Assembly: GCA_018401735.1 (NCBI GenBank)
Contig: JAGYKI010000016.1
Span: 1-64,000, forward strand
Direction: 5' to 3'
Length of the DNA: 64,000 nt
Origin: Schleiferiaceae bacterium
GTDB lineage: Bacteria > Bacteroidota > Bacteroidia > Flavobacteriales > Schleiferiaceae
The notes beneath the pieces are model-generated. The model did not search any database. It was given only the letters and a program-made list of their open reading frames with translations, and was not told the DNA's origin. The position numbers and the translations under genes were made by a program. Position 1 is the first letter of the stretch. Each line of letters opens with the position of its first letter. Positions 26,938 through 34,459 of the stretch are shown here, piece after piece.

Positions 26938-26981
26938 TGGTGCGGAAAATTTTTGAAAGACTATAGACCGATTGATTGGTA
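26938..26981 (+). repeat. Right copy of the 44-bp direct repeat (attR-like)
   Basis: Identical to 25124-25167. In frame it reads [14 protein letters not shown] then TAA, so it could have been the original end of the SDR gene or the element's replacement tail. It ends 28 bases before the polyketide operon starts. Confidence 0.95.
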
Positions 26982-27009
26982 ATACCCTAAATTCGCCCTA
27001 AACAAGTGT

Positions 27010-28137
27010 TTGGAATTTGAAGTAATTATTATTGGCGGTGGATTAGCTGGCCTTTGCAGTGCTTTGCATCTCTCCCTTAATGGGACCAAGGTTTTAGTGA
27101 TCGAAAAGCAAGAATATCCCCAGCATAAGGTTTGCGGCGAATACATTTCCAACGAAGTTTTACCCTACCTCCAATCCCTCGGATTTAATCCTTTCGATTT
27201 CGGGGCCAAAGCAATAAACAAGCTTACCTTAAGCACCGAAGGCAATCAATCCATTAGGGTAAAACTACCCTTAGGTGGCTTTGGCATTAGTCGTTATTGC
27301 ATTGATGAGGAATTGTCGAAATGCGCTAAAAAAGCCGGCGTAACCTTCCTGCAAGCTCGTGTTATGGATATCCAATTTAGAGAAGAACAGTTTGAGGTTT
27401 CTACTAATCTACAGGAAGTGTATCGCGCGCCCTTCGTGATTGGCGCTTATGGGAAGCGTTCTAATTTGGATGCTAAAATGAAGCGGCCCTTCATGCAAAA
27501 CAAATCTCCCTATTTAGGAGTGAAAGCACATTTTACGGGCGACTTCCCCGCTGATCAGGTTGGACTGCACAATTTCCCAGGTGGCTATTGCGGCATATCT
27601 AAGGTAGAAGACGATAAAATAAACATCTGCTATTTAGTAGATTTCAAAACTTTTAAGAACTACAATTCCTTAGATGAGTTTCAAGAAAAGGTATTATGTC
27701 AAAACAAATTCCTAAAAGAGGCTTTAGTTAAATTCCCCATGGTCTTCGAAAAACCAATTAGCATTAGTCAAATTTCATTTTCTGAAAAAGCACCCGTTGA
27801 AAACCACATTTTAATGTGTGGCGATAGCGCGGGCATGATTCATCCTTTGGCGGGAAATGGAATGGGGATGGCGATACGTTCGGCGCAAATAGTTTCGCAG
27901 GCACTTTTGCAATTTAAAAGTGGTGCAATCTCGTCGCGCCAAGCACTAGAAGAACATTACAAAAGGCAGTGGAAGCAAGAATTTGCCAGTCGTTTAAAAT
28001 ATGGTCACCTTATATCGCGTACCTTTCGAATGGGCTTATTAAGCGAAATATTAATGTTCTTACTAAAATTAATGCCCGCCCTTTTACCGCTAATCGTTAG
28101 GAAAACCCACGGTAAAGTCATGCAGGCGATAAAATGA
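27010..28137 (+). CDS. FAD-dependent oxidoreductase, geranylgeranyl-reductase-like; first gene of a type III PKS operon
   Basis: 375 residues. It starts with the dinucleotide motif IIIGGGLAGLCSALHL, followed by EKQEYPQHKVCGEYIS (the conserved Arg/His-Cys-Gly-Glu segment of the GGR/monooxygenase subfamily), and later MCGDSAGMIHPLAGNGMGMAIRSA, the flavin-phosphate motif. The C-terminus is hydrophobic and may associate with the membrane. In the Streptomyces srs operon a flavin hydroxylase oxidises an alkylresorcinol into a quinone; this gene may do the same to the PKS product. The TTG start is the best available. Its stop overlaps the methyltransferase start (ATGA). It begins just after the right copy of the island repeat. 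Confidence 0.82.
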   Translation: MEFEVIIIGGGLAGLCSALHLSLNGTKVLVIEKQEYPQHKVCGEYISNEVLPYLQSLGFNPFDFGAKAINKLTLSTEGNQSIRVKLPLGGFGISRYCIDEELSKCAKKAGVTFLQARVMDIQFREEQFEVSTNLQEVYRAPFVIGAYGKRSNLDAKMKRPFMQNKSPYLGVKAHFTGDFPADQVGLHNFPGGYCGISKVEDDKINICYLVDFKTFKNYNSLDEFQEKVLCQNKFLKEALVKFPMVFEKPISISQISFSEKAPVENHILMCGDSAGMIHPLAGNGMGMAIRSAQIVSQALLQFKSGAISSRQALEEHYKRQWKQEFASRLKYGHLISRTFRMGLLSEILMFLLKLMPALLPLIVRKTHGKVMQAIK

Positions 28138-28844
28138 AAAAGATAGATACCAGGCACCGCAGCAGGGAAATAGAAATAATGGACGACTTAGAGATGGGGG
28201 GCGATTTACTGCGCCGAACCCTAGACCAGTTGGCTCTAATTAACAAATGGCTGGGCGGAAATCAGCTAACCAAAAATGGCCTTTTAAAGCTTCTCGAAAA
28301 TCATCCGAAAGAAAAAGAAGTTTTTATCATCGATTTTGGCTGTGGCCACGGCGATATGCTGCGCGAACTTGCTAAATTGGCAAAAAAGCAAGGCTTTAAA
28401 TTAAAAATGCTTGGAATTGACGCCAATCAAACGGCGATAAATTACGGCGAGGAACTTTCCACTGCTTATCCAGAAATCCGCTTTAAATGTGCTAATGTAT
28501 TAGAAGACTCCATCCTTTCTTTACCTTGCGACATTGCTTTGTGCACTCTGTTCCTTCATCATTTTGAAGACCAAGTCGCAGAGAATTTTATTATCTCCTT
28601 GGCGGAAAATGCTAGCATTGGCGTGATAGTAAATGATTTACACCGCCACAAAATGGCCTATCGCCTCTTTAGCTCCTTACGGGGGATTATCAACAACCAC
28701 ATGGTTACCGAAGATGGCTTAACTTCCATTTTAAAGAGTTTCAAAAGGAAGGATTTGGAACAATTCGCACAAAAGCTATCCTATAAAAGTACTATTAGCT
28801 GGCGTTGGGCTTTTCGCTGGCAATGGATAATTCAAAAGAAATGA
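28134..28844 (+). CDS. SAM-dependent methyltransferase of the PKS operon
   Basis: 236 residues, class I methyltransferase fold. The SAM-binding loop is IIDFGCGHGDML (residues 65-76), followed by the acidic residue in MLGIDANQ and the motif around LPCDIALCTLFLHHF. Translation is coupled at both ends: its ATG overlaps the FAD gene stop and its TGA overlaps the PKS ATG. By analogy with SrsB, it is likely to methylate the aromatic or pyrone ring (C- or O-methylation) of the lipid made by the PKS. The methyl acceptor cannot be read from the sequence. Confidence 0.85.
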   Translation: MKKIDTRHRSREIEIMDDLEMGGDLLRRTLDQLALINKWLGGNQLTKNGLLKLLENHPKEKEVFIIDFGCGHGDMLRELAKLAKKQGFKLKMLGIDANQTAINYGEELSTAYPEIRFKCANVLEDSILSLPCDIALCTLFLHHFEDQVAENFIISLAENASIGVIVNDLHRHKMAYRLFSSLRGIINNHMVTEDGLTSILKSFKRKDLEQFAQKLSYKSTISWRWAFRWQWIIQKK

Positions 28845-29893
28845 GTGTAAAAATAACCAGCATCGCCACCCAATTACCGCCTTATTCCCGTCCCACCGAG
28901 GAAATAATTCCCTTCCTAAAAGTTTGGCTTAATGGGCAAGAGGAAAGGTATCAGCGGAAAGTAATTAAGCTTTTTGAAAATGCCGGCGTGGAAAGACGCT
29001 TTTCTATAATGGATGCCGAAGAGGTGTTTTTAAAAACCTCTTTTGCCGAGAAAAACGAAATTTACAAAAGAGAAACCATTAAACTAGCAGAGGGTGCTTT
29101 GGTGAAAGCCTTAGAAAATGCTCGGCTTAATCCTGGGGATATTGATTTTATTATAACAGTAAGCTGTACCGGAATAATGATTCCCTCAGTAGACGCTTAC
29201 CTCATCAATAAACTTCAGCTAAAGCAAGATATAGTAAGACTGCCCATAACCGAAATGGGTTGTGTGGCAGGTGTTTCGGGCATGATTTACGCCAATAATT
29301 TCTTAAAAGCCAATCCCAACAAACGAGCCGCCGTGATTGCCGTCGAATCGCCCACTTCTACTTTTCAGATCGATGATTTTTCCATGACCAATATTGTAAG
29401 TGCGGCTATTTTTGGCGATGGCTGCGCATGCACAATTTTGTCCTCTTATGAAAATGAGCAAGGTCCAGAAATTATCGACGAGGCCATGTATCACTTTTAC
29501 AATGCGGAACACATGATGGGCTTTGAGCTTACCAATAGCGGCCTACAAATGGTTTTGGATAAAGAAGTACCCGATAAAATTGCGGCTCATTTCCCCGAGA
29601 TAGTCCATCCCTTTTTAGCGAGAAATAACAAGTCCATTGCCGATATAGATCACCTAATTTTCCACCCTGGAGGTAAAAAAATTGTGCAAACAGTAGAAGA
29701 TCTCTTTGGAAAACTAGGTAAAAATATCAATCATACTAAAGCTGTACTGCGCGATTACGGCAATATGTCAAGCGCAACCGTACTCTACGTCTTAGAAAAA
29801 TTTATGCAAGAAGCCCCTCAAAAAGGTGACCTTGGCTTAATGCTGAGCTTCGGCCCGGGCTTTACCGCACAAAGACTATTATTAAAATGGTAA
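28841..29893 (+). CDS. Type III polyketide synthase (chalcone/stilbene synthase-like)
   Basis: 350 residues, standard type III PKS size. The catalytic triad is Cys141 (EMGCVAGVSG), His275 (IFHPGGKKIV) and Asn308 (DYGNMSSAT), with the C-terminal SFGPGFTAQ motif of the family. It extends an acyl starter with malonyl units and cyclises the product to a pyrone or resorcinol ring. The start is the ATG at 28841, overlapping the methyltransferase stop; the longer upstream frame runs into that gene and is not needed. The following genes form a dedicated fatty-acid system with an ACP, so the starter is probably a long acyl chain handed from ACP, as proposed for Azotobacter ArsB/ArsC. Confidence 0.93.
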   Translation: MSVKITSIATQLPPYSRPTEEIIPFLKVWLNGQEERYQRKVIKLFENAGVERRFSIMDAEEVFLKTSFAEKNEIYKRETIKLAEGALVKALENARLNPGDIDFIITVSCTGIMIPSVDAYLINKLQLKQDIVRLPITEMGCVAGVSGMIYANNFLKANPNKRAAVIAVESPTSTFQIDDFSMTNIVSAAIFGDGCACTILSSYENEQGPEIIDEAMYHFYNAEHMMGFELTNSGLQMVLDKEVPDKIAAHFPEIVHPFLARNNKSIADIDHLIFHPGGKKIVQTVEDLFGKLGKNINHTKAVLRDYGNMSSATVLYVLEKFMQEAPQKGDLGLMLSFGPGFTAQRLLLKW

Positions 29894-30684
29894 AAGAATT
29901 TACAAATAAAAACGAATGGGCTCTTATTTTAGGGGCCTCTAGCGGCATGGGCTTAGCCACCGCTAGAAAACTGGCGCAGCATGGCCTTAATCTATGCTTG
30001 GTCTATCGCACACGAAAACTCGACTTAGAAAGCATTGAATCCGATTTTCAGAAGATTAAAAATGATAACGGTGTTCAAGTTATTCACTTCAACCTCGATG
30101 CGACCCGTCCCGAAAAAAGAGAAGAAGTAATCTCCGCTCTGGGCTTCCAATCGGAATACTCCAGAATTAAAGTGCTCGTGCACAGCATTGCTAAGGGAAA
30201 TTTAAAACCCATGGTATCTGCCGACAGGCCTACCTTAAAAAACGATGATTTCCACCTCACTCTAGAAAATATGGCCTTCAGCCTTTACGATTGGGTACAA
30301 GCCATTTTTAAGAAAAATTTATTTGCAAAAGATGCGCGAATCATCAGTTTTACGAGTATGGGAAACAGAAGGGCCTGGGAAAATTATGCGGCCGTATCTG
30401 CCGCCAAGGTTGCCCTAGAAGCGATAACCCGAAACATTGCCCTAGAATTTGCAGCCTTCGGCATTAAAGCCAATTGCATCGAAGCAGGCATTACGGATAC
30501 GGATTCTTTTAGGATGATTCCTGGTCATGAAAAACTTAAGGAATTTGCTAGCAGTCAAAATCCCTCAGGCCGCATGACTAGTCCCGAAGACGTCGCTAAT
30601 GTAGTATATTTACTCTGCAAAGAAGAAGCAAAATGGATAACCGGAACCATCATTCCCGTTAATGGTGGTGAACATTTACGATAG
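29887..30684 (+). CDS. FabL-type enoyl-ACP reductase
   Basis: 265 residues, SDR fold. NAD(P) binding is GASSGMG (16-22). The active site reads ENYAAVSAAK, with Tyr167 and Lys174 separated by six residues (Y-x6-K) as in FabI/FabL enoyl reductases, not the Y-x3-K of ketoreductases. Surrounding sequence (ALEAITRNIALEF, GITDTDSF, WITGTIIPVNGG) is close to Bacillus FabL. It would reduce trans-2-enoyl-ACP during synthesis of the starter chain. The start codon overlaps the PKS stop by seven bases. No ketoreductase is encoded in the operon, so FabG from elsewhere must supply that step. Confidence 0.85.
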   Translation: MVKEFTNKNEWALILGASSGMGLATARKLAQHGLNLCLVYRTRKLDLESIESDFQKIKNDNGVQVIHFNLDATRPEKREEVISALGFQSEYSRIKVLVHSIAKGNLKPMVSADRPTLKNDDFHLTLENMAFSLYDWVQAIFKKNLFAKDARIISFTSMGNRRAWENYAAVSAAKVALEAITRNIALEFAAFGIKANCIEAGITDTDSFRMIPGHEKLKEFASSQNPSGRMTSPEDVANVVYLLCKEEAKWITGTIIPVNGGEHLR

Positions 30685-30685
30685 T

Positions 30686-31132
30686 ATGACTTCCCACGAA
30701 ATAGTAGCCCTCCTGCCTTACCAAGCGCCCTTTCTATTTGTGGATGAAATCATTTCCGTAGATGAAAATTCGATTAGCGGCAGCTATCATTATCCTAAAA
30801 ACTCATCCTTCTATCAAGGCCATTTTAAAGGTAATCCAATTACCCCGGGTGTCATCTTAACCGAAACCATGGCCCAAATAGGCCTCGTTGCTTTGGGCAT
30901 ATTCATTATGGGGCAGGGCTCTGAGAAGCTTTCTGATTTTCAGATTGCCCTCAGTTCCACTGAAATTGATTTTTACAAGCCGGTTTACCCCGATGAAACC
31001 GTAAGAGTAAAAAGCCAAAAAGAATATTTCCGTTTCCATAAATTGAAATGTGCCGTAGAAATGTATAATGCTAAGGATGAACTCGTTTGCCGAGGCAAAA
31101 TAGCGGGAATGCTAAGGTCTAAAACCGATTAA
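30686..31132 (+). CDS. FabZ-like 3-hydroxyacyl-ACP dehydratase
   Basis: 148 residues, single hot-dog domain. It opens with LLPYQAPFLFVDEI, the FabZ substrate-binding start, and has the catalytic His in YQGHFKGNP and Glu in TPGVILTETMAQ. It dehydrates 3-hydroxyacyl-ACP to enoyl-ACP, the substrate of the preceding reductase. The start is ATG 30686, one base after the reductase stop; a Met at 30662 lies inside that gene and is less likely. It is 18 bases upstream of the ketosynthase gene. Confidence 0.9.
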   Translation: MTSHEIVALLPYQAPFLFVDEIISVDENSISGSYHYPKNSSFYQGHFKGNPITPGVILTETMAQIGLVALGIFIMGQGSEKLSDFQIALSSTEIDFYKPVYPDETVRVKSQKEYFRFHKLKCAVEMYNAKDELVCRGKIAGMLRSKTD

Positions 31133-31150
31133 TTCAGTAGCTTGTAGATT

Positions 31151-32422
31151 ATGAAAGATAGAGTTGTAATAACCGGTCTCGGCGTAGTTTCTCCCAACGG
31201 AGTAGGCTTAGCCGCTTTTTTAGAAGCAATAAAAGCAGGGCGATCGGGTATTAAATTCTATCCCGAATTAAAAGAGCTGGGATTTTCTTGCTGCATTGGT
31301 GGCATGCCTGAAATTTCCGAAGCGCTAAAACGCGATTATTTTACCGAATTACAACTGAAAGACTTTAAGAGCTCCGGCATTTTGTACGGCTGTATAGCTG
31401 GCCTCGATGCTTGGAAAGACGCCGGCTTGGCCATTAATGAGAGGCCCGATTATGAAAGCGGAACTATTTTCGGAGCGGGTACTTCGGGTGTAGAAAAATT
31501 TAGAGAAGCTATTTACAAACTAGACGATAAACAGGTACGTCGATTGGGCAGCACCGTGGTAGCGCAAACCATGGCCAGCGGAGTAAGTGCCTACTTAGGC
31601 GGAATGATTGGCTTAGGCAATCAGGTTAGCACTAATTCATCGGCTTGCAGCACTGGCACCGAAGCCATTCTTATGGGCTACGATCGCATTAAAGCTGGCC
31701 ATGCCCAACGCATGTTAGTAGGCAGTTGCAGCGATGATGGGGCTTATGTTTGGGGGGGCTTTGATGCCATGCGCGTACTTACCTACAAACACAATAACGA
31801 TCCCGAAAAAGGCTCAAGACCAATGAGCGCAACGGCCGCGGGCTTTGTGCCAGGTAGTGGCGCAGGAGCCTTAGTTTTAGAGTCGCTGGAAAGTGCGTTA
31901 GCCCGCAAGGCCACCATTTATGCAGAGGTTTTAGGGGGCGAAGTAAATTCAGGAGGTCAGCGAAATGGCGGCACCATGACCGCACCCAATTCCGATGCTG
32001 TGCAGCGCTGCATTAAAAAAGCTATTGCCAATGCGGGCATTAAAGCCATTGCTATAGATGCGATAAATGGCCATTTAACCGCCACCATAAAAGACGTTAC
32101 CGAAATAGAGAACTGGAAGATCGGCCTAAATTTAATGGCAGATGAATTCCCGCCTATAAATTCTTTGAAATCCATGGTCGGTCATTGTTTATCGGCAGCT
32201 GGATCAATAGAAAGTGTGGCTGCGGTTCTACAGCTTAAAGAAGGGTTTATTTTCCCCAATATTAATTGTGCCGACCTTAATGAAGATATTACCGCCTTAA
32301 TTCCTGCCGATAGAATACCGCAACAATTGGTTGAAAAAGACATTAATATCGTAGCCAAAGCTAGCTTTGGTTTTGGCGACGTAAACGCTTGTGTAATCTT
32401 TAAGAAATACAAAAACAAATGA
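31151..32422 (+). CDS. 3-oxoacyl-ACP synthase II (KAS II)
   Basis: 423 residues, close to FabF length. The catalytic residues are Cys166 (SSACSTGT), His308 (INGHLTATIKD) and His345 (KSMVGHCLSAAGS). The second motif departs from the usual NAHGTxTxxND, but its His is in place. It elongates acyl-ACP with malonyl-ACP. Together with the reductase, dehydratase and ACP it forms a dedicated fatty-acid system for the type III PKS. No chain-length-factor partner is present, so a homodimer is expected. The stop overlaps the ACP start (ATGATG). Confidence 0.9.
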   Translation: MKDRVVITGLGVVSPNGVGLAAFLEAIKAGRSGIKFYPELKELGFSCCIGGMPEISEALKRDYFTELQLKDFKSSGILYGCIAGLDAWKDAGLAINERPDYESGTIFGAGTSGVEKFREAIYKLDDKQVRRLGSTVVAQTMASGVSAYLGGMIGLGNQVSTNSSACSTGTEAILMGYDRIKAGHAQRMLVGSCSDDGAYVWGGFDAMRVLTYKHNNDPEKGSRPMSATAAGFVPGSGAGALVLESLESALARKATIYAEVLGGEVNSGGQRNGGTMTAPNSDAVQRCIKKAIANAGIKAIAIDAINGHLTATIKDVTEIENWKIGLNLMADEFPPINSLKSMVGHCLSAAGSIESVAAVLQLKEGFIFPNINCADLNEDITALIPADRIPQQLVEKDINIVAKASFGFGDVNACVIFKKYKNK

Positions 32423-32679
32423 TGGATAAAGTGGCCTTGATTGCTGAACTGAAAGAGATTATAAAACCTTATGTCCAAGATCAAGAGGCCTTTGGCAAGC
32501 TTACGGAAGAGACCCATTTCATTACCGATTTGAAAATAAATTCCGCCAACCTCGTTGATATCGTGCTAGACACGGAGGATAAATACAATATTGAAATCGA
32601 CAATGATTCCATGGATAAAATGTCGGACGTGAAATCGGCTATAGGCGTAATTGAAGAGAAAATTGCTGCCAAGGGGTGA
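32419..32679 (+). CDS. Acyl carrier protein of the PKS operon
   Basis: 86 residues, acidic, four-helix ACP. The phosphopantetheine Ser is in LKINSANLVDIV (Ser42, or Ser41 from the second ATG), where typical ACPs read DSLD; Asp is replaced by Asn, so the partner transferase may be specialised. Helices II and III follow the usual EDKYNIEIDNDSMDKM pattern. Both ATG codons in ATGATG could start it. Its stop overlaps the GTG of the phosphopantetheinyl transferase, so the carrier and its activating enzyme are translated together. Confidence 0.9.
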   Translation: MMDKVALIAELKEIIKPYVQDQEAFGKLTEETHFITDLKINSANLVDIVLDTEDKYNIEIDNDSMDKMSDVKSAIGVIEEKIAAKG

Positions 32680-33269
32680 TCGGCAATGATATCATTGATA
32701 TTGCTTCTACTCAAGAAAATAGCAATTGGCAAAGGCGAGGCTTTCTAGATAAGGTTTTCAGCGAAAGCGAGCAGGAAATCATCTACAAATCACCCCATGC
32801 CTTTACTACCGTGTGGCGCTTGTGGAGCATGAAAGAAGCGGCTTATAAATGGTATCTCCAAAAGGGAGGCCTGCCTTTTAATAGCCCTAGCCGCATTGCA
32901 ATACGTCTAAAAAACAACCTTAGGGGAGATGCGCAAATTGGGGAATTAGCGGTAGCGATTATATCCGAGTTTACTAAAGGATACATCCATAGCTATACTC
33001 AGTCTTCACAACAAAACATTCAGGTAAACGAGGTTTTCGCGCTCAGTAAAAATGATGTGAATACCCAATCTGCGGAAACGCATAAAAGACTTATTAATCG
33101 CATTGCCATAGATTGGCAGAAAGAGGAATCTTGTCTTACTCTTAAAAAAGATCCACAAGGAAAGCCCACTATGTATTTCCGTGAGCAAAAATTAGATATT
33201 CACTTCTCAATGAGTCATCACGGAAATTTTGGGGCTTTTTCATTTTTGAAGGCCGTTTCGGAAAGCTGA
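32676..33269 (+). CDS. 4'-phosphopantetheinyl transferase
   Basis: 197 residues. Family motifs are IGNDIIDI (magnesium Asp5; Asp8), FSESEQ and WSMKEAAYKW (WxxKEAxxK; Glu54), plus a C-terminal LDIHFSMSHHGNFGAF segment typical of Sfp/AcpS-like enzymes. It transfers phosphopantetheine from CoA to the serine of the ACP. The start is GTG within the ACP stop (GTGA). Having a private transferase suggests that the operon's ACP is not served by the general AcpS. It is the last gene of the eight-gene run. Confidence 0.9.
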   Translation: MIGNDIIDIASTQENSNWQRRGFLDKVFSESEQEIIYKSPHAFTTVWRLWSMKEAAYKWYLQKGGLPFNSPSRIAIRLKNNLRGDAQIGELAVAIISEFTKGYIHSYTQSSQQNIQVNEVFALSKNDVNTQSAETHKRLINRIAIDWQKEESCLTLKKDPQGKPTMYFREQKLDIHFSMSHHGNFGAFSFLKAVSES

Positions 33270-33416
33270 CACCTCCTTAATTCAGCGCGACTCACCTTAA
33301 TTTACAATAGATTTACATCATTTTACATTTACTTGCAGAGCCTTGTTCAGGATTGCTGCAGTTTTACGGAAAGAATCACATCACCGTTTTTTCGGTGCTT
33401 GTTAAAAAATCCCATT

Positions 33417-34343
33417 ATGATGTTAAAAGGAAAAACAAAGTACTTGCCTCTCCTATTTATTGCTGCTTCAAGCCAGGCATGCGCACAAGATAATACGGAG
33501 AATACGGCAAAAAGCTCCGCTCTAGTAAATCCTGTTGAGCAAGTTAGAAACGAAAGTTTGCATTCTTATGGCGGCTGGTATTGCCCAGATAACTTAAGCA
33601 AATTTCCCCCAGTAAACGCCGCCGACTTTTCCAAAATCGAAGTTGTTAGCAAACGTTTACCTAGCTTAGAAGAAGCCCGCAGCGGCAAAGCTTTAATGTA
33701 CTTAGATCCCGCTAAATACCCTAGCGCCAAAGCTTTGGACCTAGGCCTACCCCGATTAGCTAAATACTATTCGGCCAATACGAGACAGGAAGAATTGGTC
33801 ATTATCATTCAAGCTGTTGTGGCTAATCAAGATACCGTAGTCGGCTTTCGCTTTTTAGACGGCGGTAATGGTAGTTCCTGGCTACACGAAGTGGAGCTGC
33901 TTTCGGATGCAGAAGCCGCGGCTCTCGCTCCTAGCTCTTACGTTTTCTTAGAGTTAAACATCAATAGTTCGAAGGAAAAAGTATACGAAGCGATCACTAA
34001 AACGACTTATGCCCAAGAACTTAGCACCACCTTTAACAAGAAAGATCTTTTCGCAAATCCTTGGTCTAAAAACACCCAGGTAGATCTTATCTACAAAACC
34101 ATGGAGGAAGAAGCCAAAGGTTATGTAATGAACATGTATGGTAATATTTATCTGCAAATCGACTATGTTAAGAAAGGACAGCAAAGCATTGAGAAAATTC
34201 TAATCTTAGACAATGAAGACGGTAAAAGCAGTAGAATTCAAGCGGTTTTTGGTCCTTATTTAGACGATTACGAAGAGCAAGAAAAGGCTTGGAACAATTG
34301 GTTAAATGAGGTAGAAAAAGGGAGCATGGCTGATACAAAGTAG
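33417..34343 (+). CDS. Secreted protein of unknown function
   Basis: 308 residues from the ATG at 33417. The longer frame from 33333 would put a cysteine-rich stretch before the signal peptide and is rejected. The signal peptide (MMLKGKTKYLPLLFIAASSQACA) ends in ACAQ, so signal peptidase I is likely; a lipobox reading around SQAC is weak. The mature part has GGWYCPDNLSKFPP near the start and alternating strand/helix patterns but no family I recognise. It lies 147 bases after the PKS operon and may be independent of it. Confidence 0.65.
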   Translation: MMLKGKTKYLPLLFIAASSQACAQDNTENTAKSSALVNPVEQVRNESLHSYGGWYCPDNLSKFPPVNAADFSKIEVVSKRLPSLEEARSGKALMYLDPAKYPSAKALDLGLPRLAKYYSANTRQEELVIIIQAVVANQDTVVGFRFLDGGNGSSWLHEVELLSDAEAAALAPSSYVFLELNINSSKEKVYEAITKTTYAQELSTTFNKKDLFANPWSKNTQVDLIYKTMEEEAKGYVMNMYGNIYLQIDYVKKGQQSIEKILILDNEDGKSSRIQAVFGPYLDDYEEQEKAWNNWLNEVEKGSMADTK

Positions 34344-34459
34344 TCGGTGACCAAAATCTCAGGGGAGCGAGAGTAAAAATCTTCTTCTTCAAAATAGATT
34401 TTCTAGTGGTAAAAAGGCGCTATTCCATTATCTTCCCCTAGACACTAGAAACCACGATA

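Larger units (their letters stand above)
25124..26981. mobile_element. 1.8-kb AbiE island inserted at the 3' end of the SDR gene
   Basis: A perfect 44-bp direct repeat (25124-25167 and 26938-26981) brackets two genes of an AbiE toxin-antitoxin system on the minus strand. The right copy preserves the SDR reading frame back to GKYWCGKF, followed by a TAA stop, and upstream of it 12 bases match the SDR with a few transitions. This is what integration into a gene's 3' end leaves: the element brings its own version of the last codons. There is no integrase inside, so mobility would depend on one supplied in trans or on homologous recombination. The interior is visibly more AT-rich than its flanks. 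Integration is inferred; the repeat is directly seen. Confidence 0.75.

Noticed and set aside
28805..28840. Upstream in-frame extension of the type III PKS
   Set aside because: It lies inside the methyltransferase gene; the ATG at 28841 overlaps the stop as in the other junctions of the operon and starts the conserved sequence.
33382..33397. CACCG/CGGTG hairpin as terminator of the PKS operon
   Set aside because: The stem is only five pairs with a T-rich loop, there is no T tract after it, and it lies more than 100 bases beyond the stop.
33333..33416. N-terminal extension of the secreted protein after the PKS operon
   Set aside because: It would place 28 residues, several of them Cys, before a normal signal peptide beginning at 33417.
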